In this document: one piece after another, positions 1 to 8,698 of the stretch
Layout of the letters: every line of letters starts with the position of its first letter
Position numbering within the stretch: position 1 is the stretch's first letter
Assembly (NCBI GenBank): GCA_013289665.1
Contig: JABCZN010000015.1
Span: forward strand, 62,001-126,000
From: Acidobacteriota bacterium
GTDB lineage: Bacteria; Acidobacteriota; Terriglobia; Acidiferrales; UBA7541
DNA length: 64,000 nt
Direction: 5' to 3'
The notes under the pieces: model-generated
Databases searched by the model: none
The model's input: only the letters and a program-made list of their open reading frames with translations
Told to the model about the DNA's origin: nothing
Made by a program: the position numbers and the translations under genes

Positions 1-415
1 AGGTCTTGTCGTTCACGCCGAGCACAAACGTGGCGTCGGGATCTTCCGCGGGCGCCGAAATAATCACTTTCTTCACTGGCGCGCGCAGGTGTTTCTTCGC
101 TTCGGGCCCCTTGGTGAAGAGGCCGGTGGACTCGACGACGATATCCGCGCCGACGCTGGCCCAGTTAATCTCCGCCGGGTCCTTTACCTTGAAAACCTTG
201 ATGGCCTTGCCATCGATGCTGATCGTGTCGTCGGTGTGCGTGATGGTGTGCGGCAGATTCCCGAGCACGGAATCGTATTTCAAAAGGTGCGCGAGGGTTT
301 TGGCATCCGTAATATCGTTGACGGCGACGAACTGAATCTCCTTGTCGTCGATCGCGGTGCGCACAATATTGCGACCGATGCGGCCAAAGCCGTTGATTCC
401 TACCTTGATTGGCAT
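1..415 (-). CDS. gapA: Glyceraldehyde-3-phosphate dehydrogenase, 5' part (runs off the window)
   Basis: Glycolytic, cytosolic NAD-dependent enzyme oxidising glyceraldehyde-3-phosphate to 1,3-bisphosphoglycerate. Read from the ATG at 415 toward base 1, the protein starts MPIKVGINGFGRIGRN, the classic GAPDH Rossmann start, and continues with FVAVNDITD, YDSVLG and VVESTGLFT, all in family order. Only about 138 residues are inside the window; the catalytic SCTTN segment lies beyond base 1. The 218 bp upstream (416-633) hold no gene. Family assignment is very secure; whether it is glycolytic or gluconeogenic cannot be told from this part. Confidence 0.95.
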   Translation of the reverse strand, partial: MPIKVGINGFGRIGRNIVRTAIDDKEIQFVAVNDITDAKTLAHLLKYDSVLGNLPHTITHTDDTISIDGKAIKVFKVKDPAEINWASVGADIVVESTGLFTKGPEAKKHLRAPVKKVIISAPAEDPDATFVLGVNDKT

Positions 416-633
416 ACTTCCTCCGGTGCGGGTTTCTCGATTGCGGCGAGACATCAGGTTCAGAAGACGCCGCGGGTGGAACAGAAAATGCTAGGTGGAG
501 CGGCAGCAAAAGTCAACGGAAGACGATATGCCTGCGTCAGAAAACGTTGATCCACGGCAAGGTCTGATCAGAAGCGAGAAGTCCGCCGAAGGCCCGAGTT
601 CGTCCGCCTCGCCAGCCGCTCGAACTAAGCGAA

Positions 634-1140
634 TCAATCCACCTTGCTCGTGTCCTGCAGCCTGATGCGCATCCGCGCCTCTTCGCCCAGGCTTTTCACC
701 GCCAGCCGCGTCTCGCTCACCATAGTGAAACATCCGGCGCTCAGTCCGATAACTGCCGAGCCTCCGGTCACGACGGCCAGGAATGCTCCCAATTGAAACA
801 CAAGTCTTTGGCCGTAAAACGCCGCCATCGATCCCGCAACGGATATCAAGGCCGACGAAGCGAACAAACCGAGCGCCGCGTAAAACAGTCGGAGCGCCCG
901 GAGAAGCATGTGGATGCGTATCTCAAGAGCGCGCAGTTGTGAAGTCCACTCCAGAAATGCCTCCGACGCCGGCTTGCTTGCGGCGATGTCGGAGGCCACC
1001 ACGCGCGTGCGATCCACCACGCGGCCGAGGCGATTGCTGGTTCCAAGCGCCAGAACCGAGCAAGCGTTGGTAAGAATCGCGGGCGCCACAATGGCGGTGA
1101 GCACCGCGAACGGATTATTGGCCACGAATTGATATTGCAT
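634..1140 (-). CDS. DUF2721 family membrane protein
   Basis: Small integral membrane protein of 168 residues. The N-terminus (NPFAVLTAIVAPAILTNAC) is a hydrophobic helix followed by a cytosolic stretch (SNRLGRVVDRTRVV) and two further hydrophobic segments (about residues 82-105 and 112-138), the layout of DUF2721. The ATG at 1140 has GGAG four bases upstream. The preceding exported-protein gene ends 11 bp away, so the two are probably cotranscribed. Function of the family is unknown. Confidence 0.8.
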   Translation of the reverse strand: MQYQFVANNPFAVLTAIVAPAILTNACSVLALGTSNRLGRVVDRTRVVASDIAASKPASEAFLEWTSQLRALEIRIHMLLRALRLFYAALGLFASSALISVAGSMAAFYGQRLVFQLGAFLAVVTGGSAVIGLSAGCFTMVSETRLAVKSLGEEARMRIRLQDTSKVD

Positions 1141-1151
1141 TTTGCTCCGCG

Positions 1152-2087
1152 TTACTGGGGGTATTGCTTGATGGAGCTTACTTTGTCGCCGCGGAAATGC
1201 ACAAACACAGTCTTGTCCGGTGGGTGCCCGTATATCCAGTCTTCCGTGTCATAGCCCTCGGCGTCGCGTTCGCGAACTTTGCGGTCGGGTTTCCCGATTG
1301 CCGCGACCACCTCTTCCCGGTCCATTCCGAGAATCGGGTGGCGTTCGGTGATGGCCTTCTTCATTTCCGGCGGCAGCGTGTCAATCCAATGCACCGCAGC
1401 CGACCGTTCTCTGGTGAAATCGAGGAATGGAGAGAGAATATTTTTCAAGTCATCCGGCGAAAGATCGGGAATATTTTTCGGGAATTGGATGTACAGCGTG
1501 CCGCCGGCGCCGGGTTGGAACCCCGCCGGCCCCTGTTCCTGGCTCGTGGTGGTGGAGGTCTGCGGAACCTGGGACGGGCCGCCCACGCCGATTTGAATGC
1601 GATCCCGCCAGCTTTTCCTGGGGCGCCCGCCGCCGTTGACATCCACGATGATTGTGTGTTCGCGAAATTCGAGCTTGGTGATTTGTGCGTTGTCGCCCGT
1701 GTTGATGGCCGCGCCATGCGTGGAAACAACTCGATCGAGATTCTCCTGACTGAGCGGCTTATCGGTGTAGAGAACGAAGCCCTCTTTCCCGCCGGGGATG
1801 GGCTTGCGCACCCTGGCGAATTCGCCGGAAACGTAGCGGATCAGCGCCAGCTTGGAGGGTTCCGTTAGGGTCGAGTTCTTCGGCCCGGCCGGCTGTTGTG
1901 GACTACCGGATTGCGTGTCAGGGTCCCCGAAGAGCGGCGGCAAAACCCGAATGCTTTCTCCCGGGGAAAAATTTCCCGTGGAGTTTCGCGCCGGCGCCGG
2001 CACCAGTGGAAGCTTCGGCAAGTCCGCAGCCGCGAGCGCAAAGACCAGCAACAAACTGGGAAGCCAAATGGACATAGCGGACCGCAC
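1152..2087 (-). CDS. Exported protein with BamE/SmpA-like C-terminal segment
   Basis: Roughly 311 residues beginning with a signal peptide (MSIWLPSLLLVFALAAADLP) when read from the ATG at 2075; the longer frame starts with GTG at 2087. A proline/asparagine-rich linker follows. The last 60 residues read as a 'MDREEVVAAIGKPDRKVRER...WIY' pattern, like the SmpA/OmlA/BamE fold in which a Gly-Pro turn is followed by a W-x-Y strand; this resemblance is an inference. The central part carries a low-complexity Ser/Thr/Gln linker. It probably acts in the periplasm or at the outer membrane. Located directly upstream of the DUF2721 gene. Confidence 0.7.
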   Translation of the reverse strand: MRSAMSIWLPSLLLVFALAAADLPKLPLVPAPARNSTGNFSPGESIRVLPPLFGDPDTQSGSPQQPAGPKNSTLTEPSKLALIRYVSGEFARVRKPIPGGKEGFVLYTDKPLSQENLDRVVSTHGAAINTGDNAQITKLEFREHTIIVDVNGGGRPRKSWRDRIQIGVGGPSQVPQTSTTTSQEQGPAGFQPGAGGTLYIQFPKNIPDLSPDDLKNILSPFLDFTRERSAAVHWIDTLPPEMKKAITERHPILGMDREEVVAAIGKPDRKVRERDAEGYDTEDWIYGHPPDKTVFVHFRGDKVSSIKQYPQ

Positions 2088-2155
2088 ACCACCCCAGAGA
2101 GGACTTCGCTATTTTATGATGCCGCGAGCCACTTGAGTAGTGGTGCGGGGCAGAA

Positions 2156-3166
2156 TTATTGGGAAACCACGGTGACACCCTGGCGGTCGATCTTCATCGG
2201 GAGCAGTTCCCCGCCGCACTCTTCCACGGCCCGCTCCACGCGTTCCCGCGCGTCCGGCTCGATCAGCAGAACCACGCAACCTCCGCCGCCGGCTCCGCAG
2301 ACTTTTCCCGCCAGCGCGCCCTTGCGCCTGGCGCCGTTAATAATCGCGTCAATCGTTTTTGTCGAGATGGTCGGCAGGTTTCGCCGGCGGAAAGTCCATT
2401 CCGCGTGCATCAACCGGCCGGTCTGTTTCCAGTCGCCGCCCTCAAGGGCCACGCGCATTTTCTGGGCGATCTGGGAAATATGCTCGATATTATTCCTCAC
2501 CGCTCGTTTCCCATCAATGTGGGCCTTGAAGACTTCCCAGTTGTTTATGCCTGATTGCCGCGGCTTGCCCGTGTAGCAAACCACCAGGCGGCGCTCCAAT
2601 TCGTCGAGGTTCAGGCGCAGCTCGATGCGGCGCTCACCCCCCGGCAGCAACTCAATCGCGGCGGCGCCCCCAAATGCGGGCGGGTAGTGATCCTGTGTTC
2701 CGGTGGGCACGCGAATCACTATGCCCTCGGCGTCACGGCTGATGTGGATCCAATCGACCGTGCTCTTCCCTGCTCCGGTGAAGCGATCAAGGGCCGCGCA
2801 GATGGCCACGGCCATCGCACTGGAGCCGCCGATGCCGGCGCCCGCGGGAGCTTCCGAATTGGTGGTGAGGGTGAAGCCGCCTTCGGGCCGGAAGAACTTT
2901 ACGATCTCGGCGAGCAGCGGAAGCCGATAGCGTTTTGCCCGGACGAGCGCCGCGAATGAGGGAAACGATTCGGAGCGGCTGGTGTCCAGCGAAACCAGCT
3001 TGATACGCGAGCGGCCTGCAGGATGCGTCTGGATTCTGCAGTGGGCGTAACGCGAGATTGCGGCGTTGAGCGTGACTGCGCCGGGATGGAAAAGGTACAG
3101 CGGCCAGATGTCCAGCGTGCCGCCGGCCAGGTCAACGCGTGTGGGTGCTTTCGATTCGATGCGCAT
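2156..3166 (-). CDS. GHMP family sugar kinase (HddA-like)
   Basis: 336-residue cytosolic kinase of the galactokinase/homoserine/mevalonate/phosphomevalonate superfamily. Seen: N-terminal substrate strand APTRVDLAGGTLD; ATP-binding motif 2 EAPAGAGIGGSSAMAV (residues about 107-122); C-terminal motif KVCGAGGGGCVVLL (about 289-302). The start APxRxDxAGGxxD, where most GHMP kinases have a G(R)xNLIGEH-type motif, matches D-glycero-D-manno-heptose 7-phosphate kinases and related sugar kinases. The exact sugar cannot be read from sequence; no heptose-pathway neighbours are present. It lies upstream of exported-protein genes and downstream of thymidine kinase on the same strand. Confidence 0.82.
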   Translation of the reverse strand: MRIESKAPTRVDLAGGTLDIWPLYLFHPGAVTLNAAISRYAHCRIQTHPAGRSRIKLVSLDTSRSESFPSFAALVRAKRYRLPLLAEIVKFFRPEGGFTLTTNSEAPAGAGIGGSSAMAVAICAALDRFTGAGKSTVDWIHISRDAEGIVIRVPTGTQDHYPPAFGGAAAIELLPGGERRIELRLNLDELERRLVVCYTGKPRQSGINNWEVFKAHIDGKRAVRNNIEHISQIAQKMRVALEGGDWKQTGRLMHAEWTFRRRNLPTISTKTIDAIINGARRKGALAGKVCGAGGGGCVVLLIEPDARERVERAVEECGGELLPMKIDRQGVTVVSQ

Positions 3167-3248
3167 GGTCGTGCCGGCTCGTGTAGTGGCCGATCTTCAG
3201 ATCGGCAAGTTTCAGGACAATGCCATCCCAGACTAACGGAAGAGTGGC

Positions 3249-3875
3249 TTACTTGCCGCCGGCATTTGCGGCGCGGTTGCGAAGAAGTAGAGGCCCGGCT
3301 TCGCGGGCGGCCAGGGCTGGGTTGGGCTCGAAGCAGCGGCGGCAGCGGGCTTCGTAAGCGCTGCCGGCGCCGACGACGATGAGCTCTTCGCTCTCGACCA
3401 GGCGCTGGGTGTGGACGGCGGGGTTTCCGCAGCGCACGCAAATCGCCAGCAACTTGGTTATCTCTTCCGCGATGGCCAGCAGGCGCGGCATGGGCTCAAA
3501 AGGACGGCCGCGAAAATCGGTGTCCAGGCCGGCGACGATCACGCGCTTGCCCAGGTTCGCTAGTTTGGTGCAGACGTCCACCACTTCATCGCCGAGGAAT
3601 TGCGCTTCATCAATGCCCACCACTTCGGTGCGCGGCTGCATTTTCTCGATAATTTCCGAGGCTTTGGTGACGTTGTCCGAGGGAATGCCCAGGCCGTTGT
3701 GCGAAACGATTTCATTGGCGGCGTAGCGCGAGTCAATGGACGGCTTGAAGATCTGCACGCGCTGTCGTGCAATTTCCGCCCTGCGCAGCCGCCGGATCAG
3801 CTCCTCGCTCTTGCCGGAAAACATCGGCCCAACAACGACTTCGATCCAACCCATGTTGCCCTTGACTATGTCCAC
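3249..3875 (-). CDS. tdk: Thymidine kinase (type II)
   Basis: Phosphorylates thymidine to dTMP in the salvage pathway. Seen: P-loop GPMFSGKSEEL, the DEAQFL Walker B motif, the lasso-region GLDTDFRGRPF and four cysteines (two CxxC pairs: CVRCGN and CRRC) that bind structural zinc in TK1-like enzymes. The GTG at 3875 is chosen because AAGGAG lies seven bases upstream; an internal ATG at 3854 (MGWIEVVVGP) is the alternative and is closer to the usual family start. With the GTG start the protein has 208 residues. The neighbouring kinase and NTP phosphatase genes are on the same strand. Confidence 0.93.
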   Translation of the reverse strand: MDIVKGNMGWIEVVVGPMFSGKSEELIRRLRRAEIARQRVQIFKPSIDSRYAANEIVSHNGLGIPSDNVTKASEIIEKMQPRTEVVGIDEAQFLGDEVVDVCTKLANLGKRVIVAGLDTDFRGRPFEPMPRLLAIAEEITKLLAICVRCGNPAVHTQRLVESEELIVVGAGSAYEARCRRCFEPNPALAAREAGPLLLRNRAANAGGK

Positions 3876-3978
3876 GCAACGTCTCCTTGATCGGCCAAAC
3901 CCGAACTCTTCACCCACTCGTGTAGCGGCCCCGACCGGGTGGAGGCCCAATCCTAATGGCCGGTCTTACGACTGGCCA

Positions 3979-4584
3979 CTAGAAAACCTTTCCCGCAGCC
4001 TGAGCTGCCGGCTGGTACATCTTTGCATTGTAGAACGGCGCGAAGGCCGCAACCACTGCCAGGCGGAAGGACTCCTGGCGCGATACCAGATTCTCGGTCA
4101 GCACGCCCCAGGCGCCTTGGCCGTCGCGGATGCCAACTGCTCCCGCGAAGCGATCAATCGCCGCCGATAGCTCCGTGCCACGGGACAAGATTTCTTCCGC
4201 CAACGCTCCCGGAAGTTCGATGCTGCCCGAGCAGCCGAAATGGCCCCGCACACCGTCGGTAACGTGGGCCCAGCTTTCCAGAAAAACTCTCCGCGTGCCA
4301 CTTTCGACGGCGACATCCAGGCCGCCTTCAAGTCCAACAAAGTAGTCGGCGCCATCGCCCAACCCGGCGAGCATTTTGTGGAGGGCTTCAGCTCGCTGGC
4401 GGGCGCCTTGCATCAGTTCTTCGCGGGAAGATGGAGTGTGGCTGACACCGCTCGCGACTTCGTGGCCCTGAATTTCGATGGCAGCGTGCGGAGAGAGCTT
4501 GTCGGCAAAACTGGCGATGGCTTCCTGGACCGCCTGAAGTTTGGGGCGGCGGGTGCTCCCGACAGCGATGCGACATGCATTCAC
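3979..4584 (-). CDS. yjjX: Inosine/xanthosine triphosphatase (YjjX/DUF84)
   Basis: Hydrolyses non-canonical ITP/XTP, keeping them out of nucleic acids. The start RIAVGSTRRPKLQAVQEA is the family's nucleotide-binding N-terminus, followed by SREELMQGARQRAEA and YFVGLEGGLD, both hallmark motifs. The GTG at 4584 is chosen because homology begins there; the frame stays open upstream with unrelated, low-quality sequence. Product about 201 residues, normal for DUF84 proteins (170-200). It sits beside thymidine kinase, giving a small nucleotide-metabolism group. Confidence 0.88.
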   Translation of the reverse strand: MNACRIAVGSTRRPKLQAVQEAIASFADKLSPHAAIEIQGHEVASGVSHTPSSREELMQGARQRAEALHKMLAGLGDGADYFVGLEGGLDVAVESGTRRVFLESWAHVTDGVRGHFGCSGSIELPGALAEEILSRGTELSAAIDRFAGAVGIRDGQGAWGVLTENLVSRQESFRLAVVAAFAPFYNAKMYQPAAQAAGKVF

Positions 4585-4684
4585 CGAGATAGAGGCTCTC
4601 TCAGCGCAGTGTACTGGGAAAGAGTCGGAATTTGATCGCGAATTTGGCCTGGCTGAGGAAAACCCGAGGAAAATGGAAGGCTGG

Positions 4685-4771
4685 ATGGCCGAACGCCTAA
4701 CCCGCCACGGCGACCTCCACTTCATCGCCTTCTGCCAGTAGCGCCGCCAGAAACCGCTTGAAACACCGTAG
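4685..4771 (+). pseudogene. Possible remnant of a REP-associated tyrosine transposase N-terminus
   Basis: A short stretch reads RHGDLHFIAFCQ, stop, RRQKPLET, matching the beginning of IS200/RAYT-type transposases (GxLHFITFSCYQRRP). It contains an in-frame TAG at the expected Cys/Tyr position and loses similarity soon after, so it can only be a fragment. It lies in the 398-bp gap between the YjjX gene and a small cysteine-rich gene, where I see no other gene. The call rests on a dozen residues only. Confidence 0.35.
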
Positions 4772-4982
4772 TCCCGCGAATCGGCGGTCCAAATGATGTC
4801 CGGAGCATGCACCAAACGCGCTTTCGCCCTTGTGGCCTAGGCCACACGAAGCGGTCGAAGCCGCACAGGATGCGCCGTCCGCCGACCGAGTAACCAGGCT
4901 TACGCCTGTTTCTGCGGAAGCCGCTGCCGAACTGTCCCAAATTGCACAGTTTTTGCGGGGTGTCTTATCGCACTCTGGTCCA

Positions 4983-5213
4983 ATGTTGAAAACCATGTCA
5001 TCAAAGCTGGGCCTCTCTGTGCCCTGTCCTACCTGCGGTGTCGGTCCGGGGTTTCGCTGTTTATTGCACGCCGGCGGACCGCGCAACGCGTCGCACGTGG
5101 ACCGCAGGGCTAGAGAGAATGATTCCGTTCAAACGAAGAAAATGCGCCGTCTTGGTGCGAAACTGACCATCAGGCGTCGAACAGTAACAGGGTCTTTCGG
5201 GGCTAGCCGATAG
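4983..5213 (+). CDS. Small Cys-His (putative zinc-finger) protein
   Basis: A 76-residue product with a compact CPTCGVGPGFRC...H...HVDRR motif: two CxxC-like pairs and a histidine preceding Arg. This C-P-x-C / G-x-x-C / H-x-x-R pattern recurs in small uncharacterised bacterial and phage proteins and is probably a zinc-binding knuckle (inference). The C-terminus is Lys/Arg-rich, consistent with nucleic acid contact. Starts at 4983 or 4995 are both possible; the frame also runs upstream to 4830. No operon partner is evident. Confidence 0.5.
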   Translation: MLKTMSSKLGLSVPCPTCGVGPGFRCLLHAGGPRNASHVDRRARENDSVQTKKMRRLGAKLTIRRRTVTGSFGASR

Positions 5214-5551
5214 CGAAGTGTAGTGTCCCCCTCTCGGTTCCCCACCCTAATCTCTGGTCGGTCACGCGGAGCGAATCACCGCGACGGTGATTTGTGCCTT
5301 CCTAACGCCGGCGTGCCGATCAAGATCGCTGATTACGGCTCCCGGCGGATGTCCCGGCGCGTTCGCCCGGGAATGATCGCCCATGCGTGGCGGGATTCGT
5401 TGAACGGAGTGCTTGCCATGCTAATGAGGCAATAGAGCCCGCGTGGAGCTAGTGATGGGCAGTTAGTTGAGGCGGAAATGTAGCGCTCGGAAGTTCCGAT
5501 GTCAGGACTTTATCGCTGGGGATTGGGCGAGGATGGCCAGAGAAAAACTTC
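5214..5551. other. Intergenic stretch without a recognisable gene
   Basis: Short open frames exist but none has a convincing ribosome binding site or family resemblance. No tRNA, long repeat or terminator with a T-tract was seen. Confidence 0.5.
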
Positions 5552-5917
5552 TCAGGCATCTCTCGTCGTGCGGTATGCTTTTTGACCAGCTTCGACTGCG
5601 CCGACGATGCTGTCTTTCACGTCGTCCACTGTTTCCTGGGCCCGTCGAGACCATCGCTTGCCTGTGGATGCAACATCATCCAAGCCCTGCTTCGCAGTAC
5701 GACTGATGTAGCTGCGTGTTTTCTTTCCCGAGGCAGGCGCAAAAAGCAATCCAACCAGCGCGCCGATTCCCACTCCCACGACAAATGTTGTGAACCTGTT
5801 CGACGAATTACGATGCTTCACAAGATCCGTCCTCGCCGGCGAGCTTAAACTTTCGTTGTACTCCCCCGACCGCTCGTGGCCATTGCTTGCAGTTTCATTC
5901 TGCTTGTCTGGCTTCAT
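5552..5917 (-). CDS. YtxH domain protein
   Basis: Small (121 residue) protein with one N-terminal hydrophobic helix, TTFVVGVGIGALVGLLFAPA, followed by the family signature SGKKTRSYI and a long amphipathic, coiled-coil-prone tail (residues about 70-121). YtxH proteins are general-stress-associated membrane-anchored proteins of unknown mechanism. The ATG at 5917 (MKPDKQNE) is preceded by AAAGGGGAC at good distance; an upstream extension of 13 codons is less likely. The N-terminal 40 residues are polar and Ser-rich. Stands alone. Confidence 0.85.
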   Translation of the reverse strand: MKPDKQNETASNGHERSGEYNESLSSPARTDLVKHRNSSNRFTTFVVGVGIGALVGLLFAPASGKKTRSYISRTAKQGLDDVASTGKRWSRRAQETVDDVKDSIVGAVEAGQKAYRTTRDA

Positions 5918-6050
5918 AATATTGTCCCCTTTAATGCGATCTATCCTCCGGCACATGGATCCGCGCCATCCCGGGTTAAGTCGTACCAGCCCTAAATTGC
6001 GCCCCGAAAAGCAAGAGCAACTCTGGATCAGACGAGTCCAAATCAGATCA

Positions 6051-6090
6051 TAACGATGCTCAGCGGAAGCGTCTGTCCGGTTATGTACAG
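6051..6090 (+). repeat. 40-bp imperfect direct repeat, copy downstream of the Nramp-like gene
   Basis: Begins TAACGATGCT and ends GTCTGTCCGGTTATGTACAG. It matches 7642-7681 at 35 of 40 positions in the same orientation, so the Nramp-like gene (6126-7424) lies between the two copies. Confidence 0.75.
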
Positions 6091-6125
6091 TTTCCTCGGA
6101 TAGGCCAACTCCATCGGACCAGCTT

Positions 6126-7424
6126 TCAAGAAGCGATGAGCATTCCCGCGGCTGCGGCGGTCATGACGGCGAAGGTGGCCCAGCCCAAATAGCGGAGCGC
6201 GGCGGGGTTCACGCGATTGCCCATTACTTTGTGGCTGCTGGTTAGCAGGATTATCAAGAGGATCAGGGGCGGGGCGAGGATGCCGTTGATTACCGCGGAC
6301 CAGAAGAGCATTTTGACGGCGTTGAGGCCGAGGTAATTCAGGACGAGACCGAGCGTCATCGCAACGGTCATGACTACGTAGAACTTGCGCGCGGTGCGGG
6401 GCTTGTCCGAGATGGAGCCGCGCCAGAGGGCTGCTTCCGTCACAGCGTAAGCGCAGGATCCGACAAGGACCGGCACACCCAGCATCCCGGTGCCAATCAA
6501 GCCGAGGGTGAAGAGAAAATAGGCGCCGTCGCCGGCTAGAGGACGCAAGGCTTCGGCGGCCTGGCGGGCGGTGGAGATGTCGGTTTGTCCGTGGGCGTGC
6601 AGAGTGGCGGCGGTGGTGAGAATGATGAAGTACATGATGAAGTTGGAGAAGAACATGCCGGCAATCGTGTCGTCGCGGGCGGTTCTTAACTCCCTGGTGG
6701 TCGCGCCCTTGCTCTGGGCGGGAGTGCGGCCCTTGGCCTTTTCTTCTTCGACTTCTTCAGCGGCCTGCCAGAAGAAAAGGTAGGGAGAAATCGTGGTGCC
6801 GAGGATGGCCACGAGGACCGCCAAAAATCCGCGAGACCACTCGAGGTGGGGCACAAACGTCACTATCAGAGCGTGCTTCCAATCGACGTGGGCGAACAAC
6901 GAAGCCAAGACATACGCCAGCAACACCAACGTCAACCATTTGAAAATTTTTGCGATGCGCGCGTAGGAGGCCCAAAACAGGAGCCCGAGGATAGAGAGTG
7001 CATAGAACGGAATCCAGATCAGGGCCCGGACCCCGGTGATGAGTTGCGTCGCTTCGGCCATGCCGCCGAGATCGGCGCCGATGTTGATGATATTTGCGAC
7101 GACGAGAATGGAGCAGGAAATCCAGAGCACCCAGCGCGGATAATGAATTCTGATGGCAGAGGCCAGGCCATGCCCCGTAGCCATGCCCAGCCGAGCGCAC
7201 ATGAGCTGGACTGCCACCATCAGGGGGAACGTCAGCAGGGCGATCCAGAGAGTGGCATATCCGTAGGCTGCGCCCGCCACGGAATAGGTGGAGATTCCCG
7301 AGGGATCATCGTCGGCGGCGCCCGTGATCAAGCCCGGCCCGAGGATCGCGAAGGAGCGCTTCAGAAGGTTGGAGCGCTTGCCGTTTTCGACATTTTTTTC
7401 AGGCGGATGTATGGTCGCCGTCAT
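6126..7424 (-). CDS. Nramp-like divalent metal transporter with non-canonical metal-site motifs
   Basis: Inner-membrane protein of 432 residues with about eleven hydrophobic segments, the NRAMP fold. TM1 reads GPGLITGAADDDPSGIST: the classical metal-binding DPGN is replaced by DPSG after a run of three aspartates. The TM6 region reads GTTISPYLFFWQAAEE where Mn/Fe transporters have a Met-Pro-His motif. Such changes occur in the Nramp-related Mg/other-metal subgroup, so the substrate should not be assumed to be Mn or Fe. A charged cytosolic loop (EEVEEEKAKGR, about 224-234) follows TM6. The gene stands alone between two 40-bp direct repeats; no manganese riboswitch or Fur/MntR-like palindrome was recognised upstream. 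Confidence 0.88.
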   Translation of the reverse strand: MTATIHPPEKNVENGKRSNLLKRSFAILGPGLITGAADDDPSGISTYSVAGAAYGYATLWIALLTFPLMVAVQLMCARLGMATGHGLASAIRIHYPRWVLWISCSILVVANIINIGADLGGMAEATQLITGVRALIWIPFYALSILGLLFWASYARIAKIFKWLTLVLLAYVLASLFAHVDWKHALIVTFVPHLEWSRGFLAVLVAILGTTISPYLFFWQAAEEVEEEKAKGRTPAQSKGATTRELRTARDDTIAGMFFSNFIMYFIILTTAATLHAHGQTDISTARQAAEALRPLAGDGAYFLFTLGLIGTGMLGVPVLVGSCAYAVTEAALWRGSISDKPRTARKFYVVMTVAMTLGLVLNYLGLNAVKMLFWSAVINGILAPPLILLIILLTSSHKVMGNRVNPAALRYLGWATFAVMTAAAAGMLIAS

Positions 7425-7641
7425 TTCGGTCGTAAGCGAAACCCTGCAACAGTCATGCTCATCGCGCTTGCGGGACAGCGTGCCGGTGAATTCTCCAATA
7501 GAGAAGAGGTACTTTCAATGGCGCCTGGCGGCCAAGGCAGCTTCCAGGCGCTCAAGGTGCAAAGGCCAGCCCGGGCCACCCTGTGCATTCACTCCAGAAA
7601 GGACATGGCCGCCATGGTTCGATCGATTCCAAGCGAAAGCG

Positions 7642-7681
7642 TAACGATGCTGATCTGAAGTGTCTGTCCGGTTGTGTACAG
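7642..7681 (+). repeat. 40-bp imperfect direct repeat, copy upstream of the Nramp-like gene
   Basis: Partner of 6051-6090 (5 mismatches in 40). It overlaps the left end of a putative 133-bp inverted-repeat element. Confidence 0.75.
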
Positions 7682-7790
7682 ATGTGTGGACCCGATCGCT
7701 TTCACATCCTGGCTCCAGAGGAAACGGGCGACTCATTTTCGGACGAGCCGATCCGAATCGTCTCTCTTCGGAGGCTCGAGACGGACACTT
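7658..7790. mobile_element. Possible MITE-like element with short terminal inverted repeats
   Basis: Left end AAGTGTCTGTC and right end GACGGACACTT are inverted copies with one mismatch in eleven. TGATC occurs at 7651-7655 and again at 7794-7798, just outside the ends, and could be a target duplication. The inside is non-coding. The rest of the 518-bp gap 7425-7942 shows no gene. Confidence 0.4.
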
Positions 7791-7942
7791 AGTTGATCGC
7801 ATGACTGGTTCTGTTTTTACCGGGCGGCGGGATTGGGGATATTCCCGTTCGAGCGGGAACCAGCGCTTTCTTCATGCCCCAGGAGACGCGCGGAGCAGAC
7901 CACCCGGCGAAACAGTTGTTTGGTGCGACTTTCCGCTCAGGT

Positions 7943-8698
7943 CTATGTAGCTTTCTGGTGAGAAAGCCCTCGCGCGAGGGCGAGAGGAAGGGAGAGTTCT
8001 AGCTCGGTGCCGGCGTTGCGTTTGGTCCAGATGCGGAGGTGAGCGCCGATGTTTGCGGCTCGTTCGCGCATGACGGTCAGGCCCCAGTGGGATTGGCGGC
8101 CGGAGTGGAGAAGTTGGGGGTCGATGCCGGTGCCGTTGTCGCGAACGACGACGCGGAGCTTGCGGGAGGAATATTCGAGTTCGACTTCGATCTCCCTGGC
8201 CTGGGAATGACGCAGGGAGTTTAGCAGGGCTTCGCGGGTGATGAGGTAGATCTGGTGAAGGACGTCTGGATCCAGTGGTTTTGGGCGGCCCATCTTTCTG
8301 ATTTGCAGGCGGGCGCGGTCGGCAGGAGTGAGTTCAACGAGGAAATCGGAGAGGGCCTGATCAAGAGTTGTGGATGGGCTTTCGGCCGAGCGAAGTCCTT
8401 GCAGGGTGGCGCGGCCTTGGGCGATTCCCTTCCCCATCAGCTTACGAACCCGGCGTAGGAGCGGCTTCGCTGGGGAATCAGGGGGCACCCACCCCTCGGC
8501 GACTTGGAGTTGCATCGAGGCGCTGAGGAGCCCCTGCAAAAGGGTGTCGTGGAGTTCGCGCGCGATGCGGGTTCGTTCGCGGCGGCGTTCTTCCTGACGA
8601 AGCATCAGTTCGCGGGTGGATGGGTGCTGATCGTAGCCAGTGAAATAGTTTAGGATTCGCCCGGCCAAAGGTTGAAGACCTGCAGTTTCCCGTGCCAT
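7943..8698 (-). CDS. Cytosolic sensor histidine kinase (NarL/DegS type)
   Basis: A 251-residue kinase without membrane or PAS-type sensing domain. Seen: dimerisation/phosphoacceptor motif RIARELHDTLLQGLLSASMQ (phospho-His in ELHD, about residue 47), then a HATPase_c domain with REALLNSLRHS (N-box), DNGTGID (G1) and HWGLTVMRERA (G2). This is the HisKA_3 subfamily that normally pairs with a LuxR-type response regulator; none is adjacent, so its partner is elsewhere or the neighbouring GAF-AraC protein is only a positional neighbour. The ATG at 8698 has GGAGG seven bases upstream. Confidence 0.9.
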   Translation of the reverse strand: MARETAGLQPLAGRILNYFTGYDQHPSTRELMLRQEERRRERTRIARELHDTLLQGLLSASMQLQVAEGWVPPDSPAKPLLRRVRKLMGKGIAQGRATLQGLRSAESPSTTLDQALSDFLVELTPADRARLQIRKMGRPKPLDPDVLHQIYLITREALLNSLRHSQAREIEVELEYSSRKLRVVVRDNGTGIDPQLLHSGRQSHWGLTVMRERAANIGAHLRIWTKRNAGTELELSLPLALARGLSHQKAT

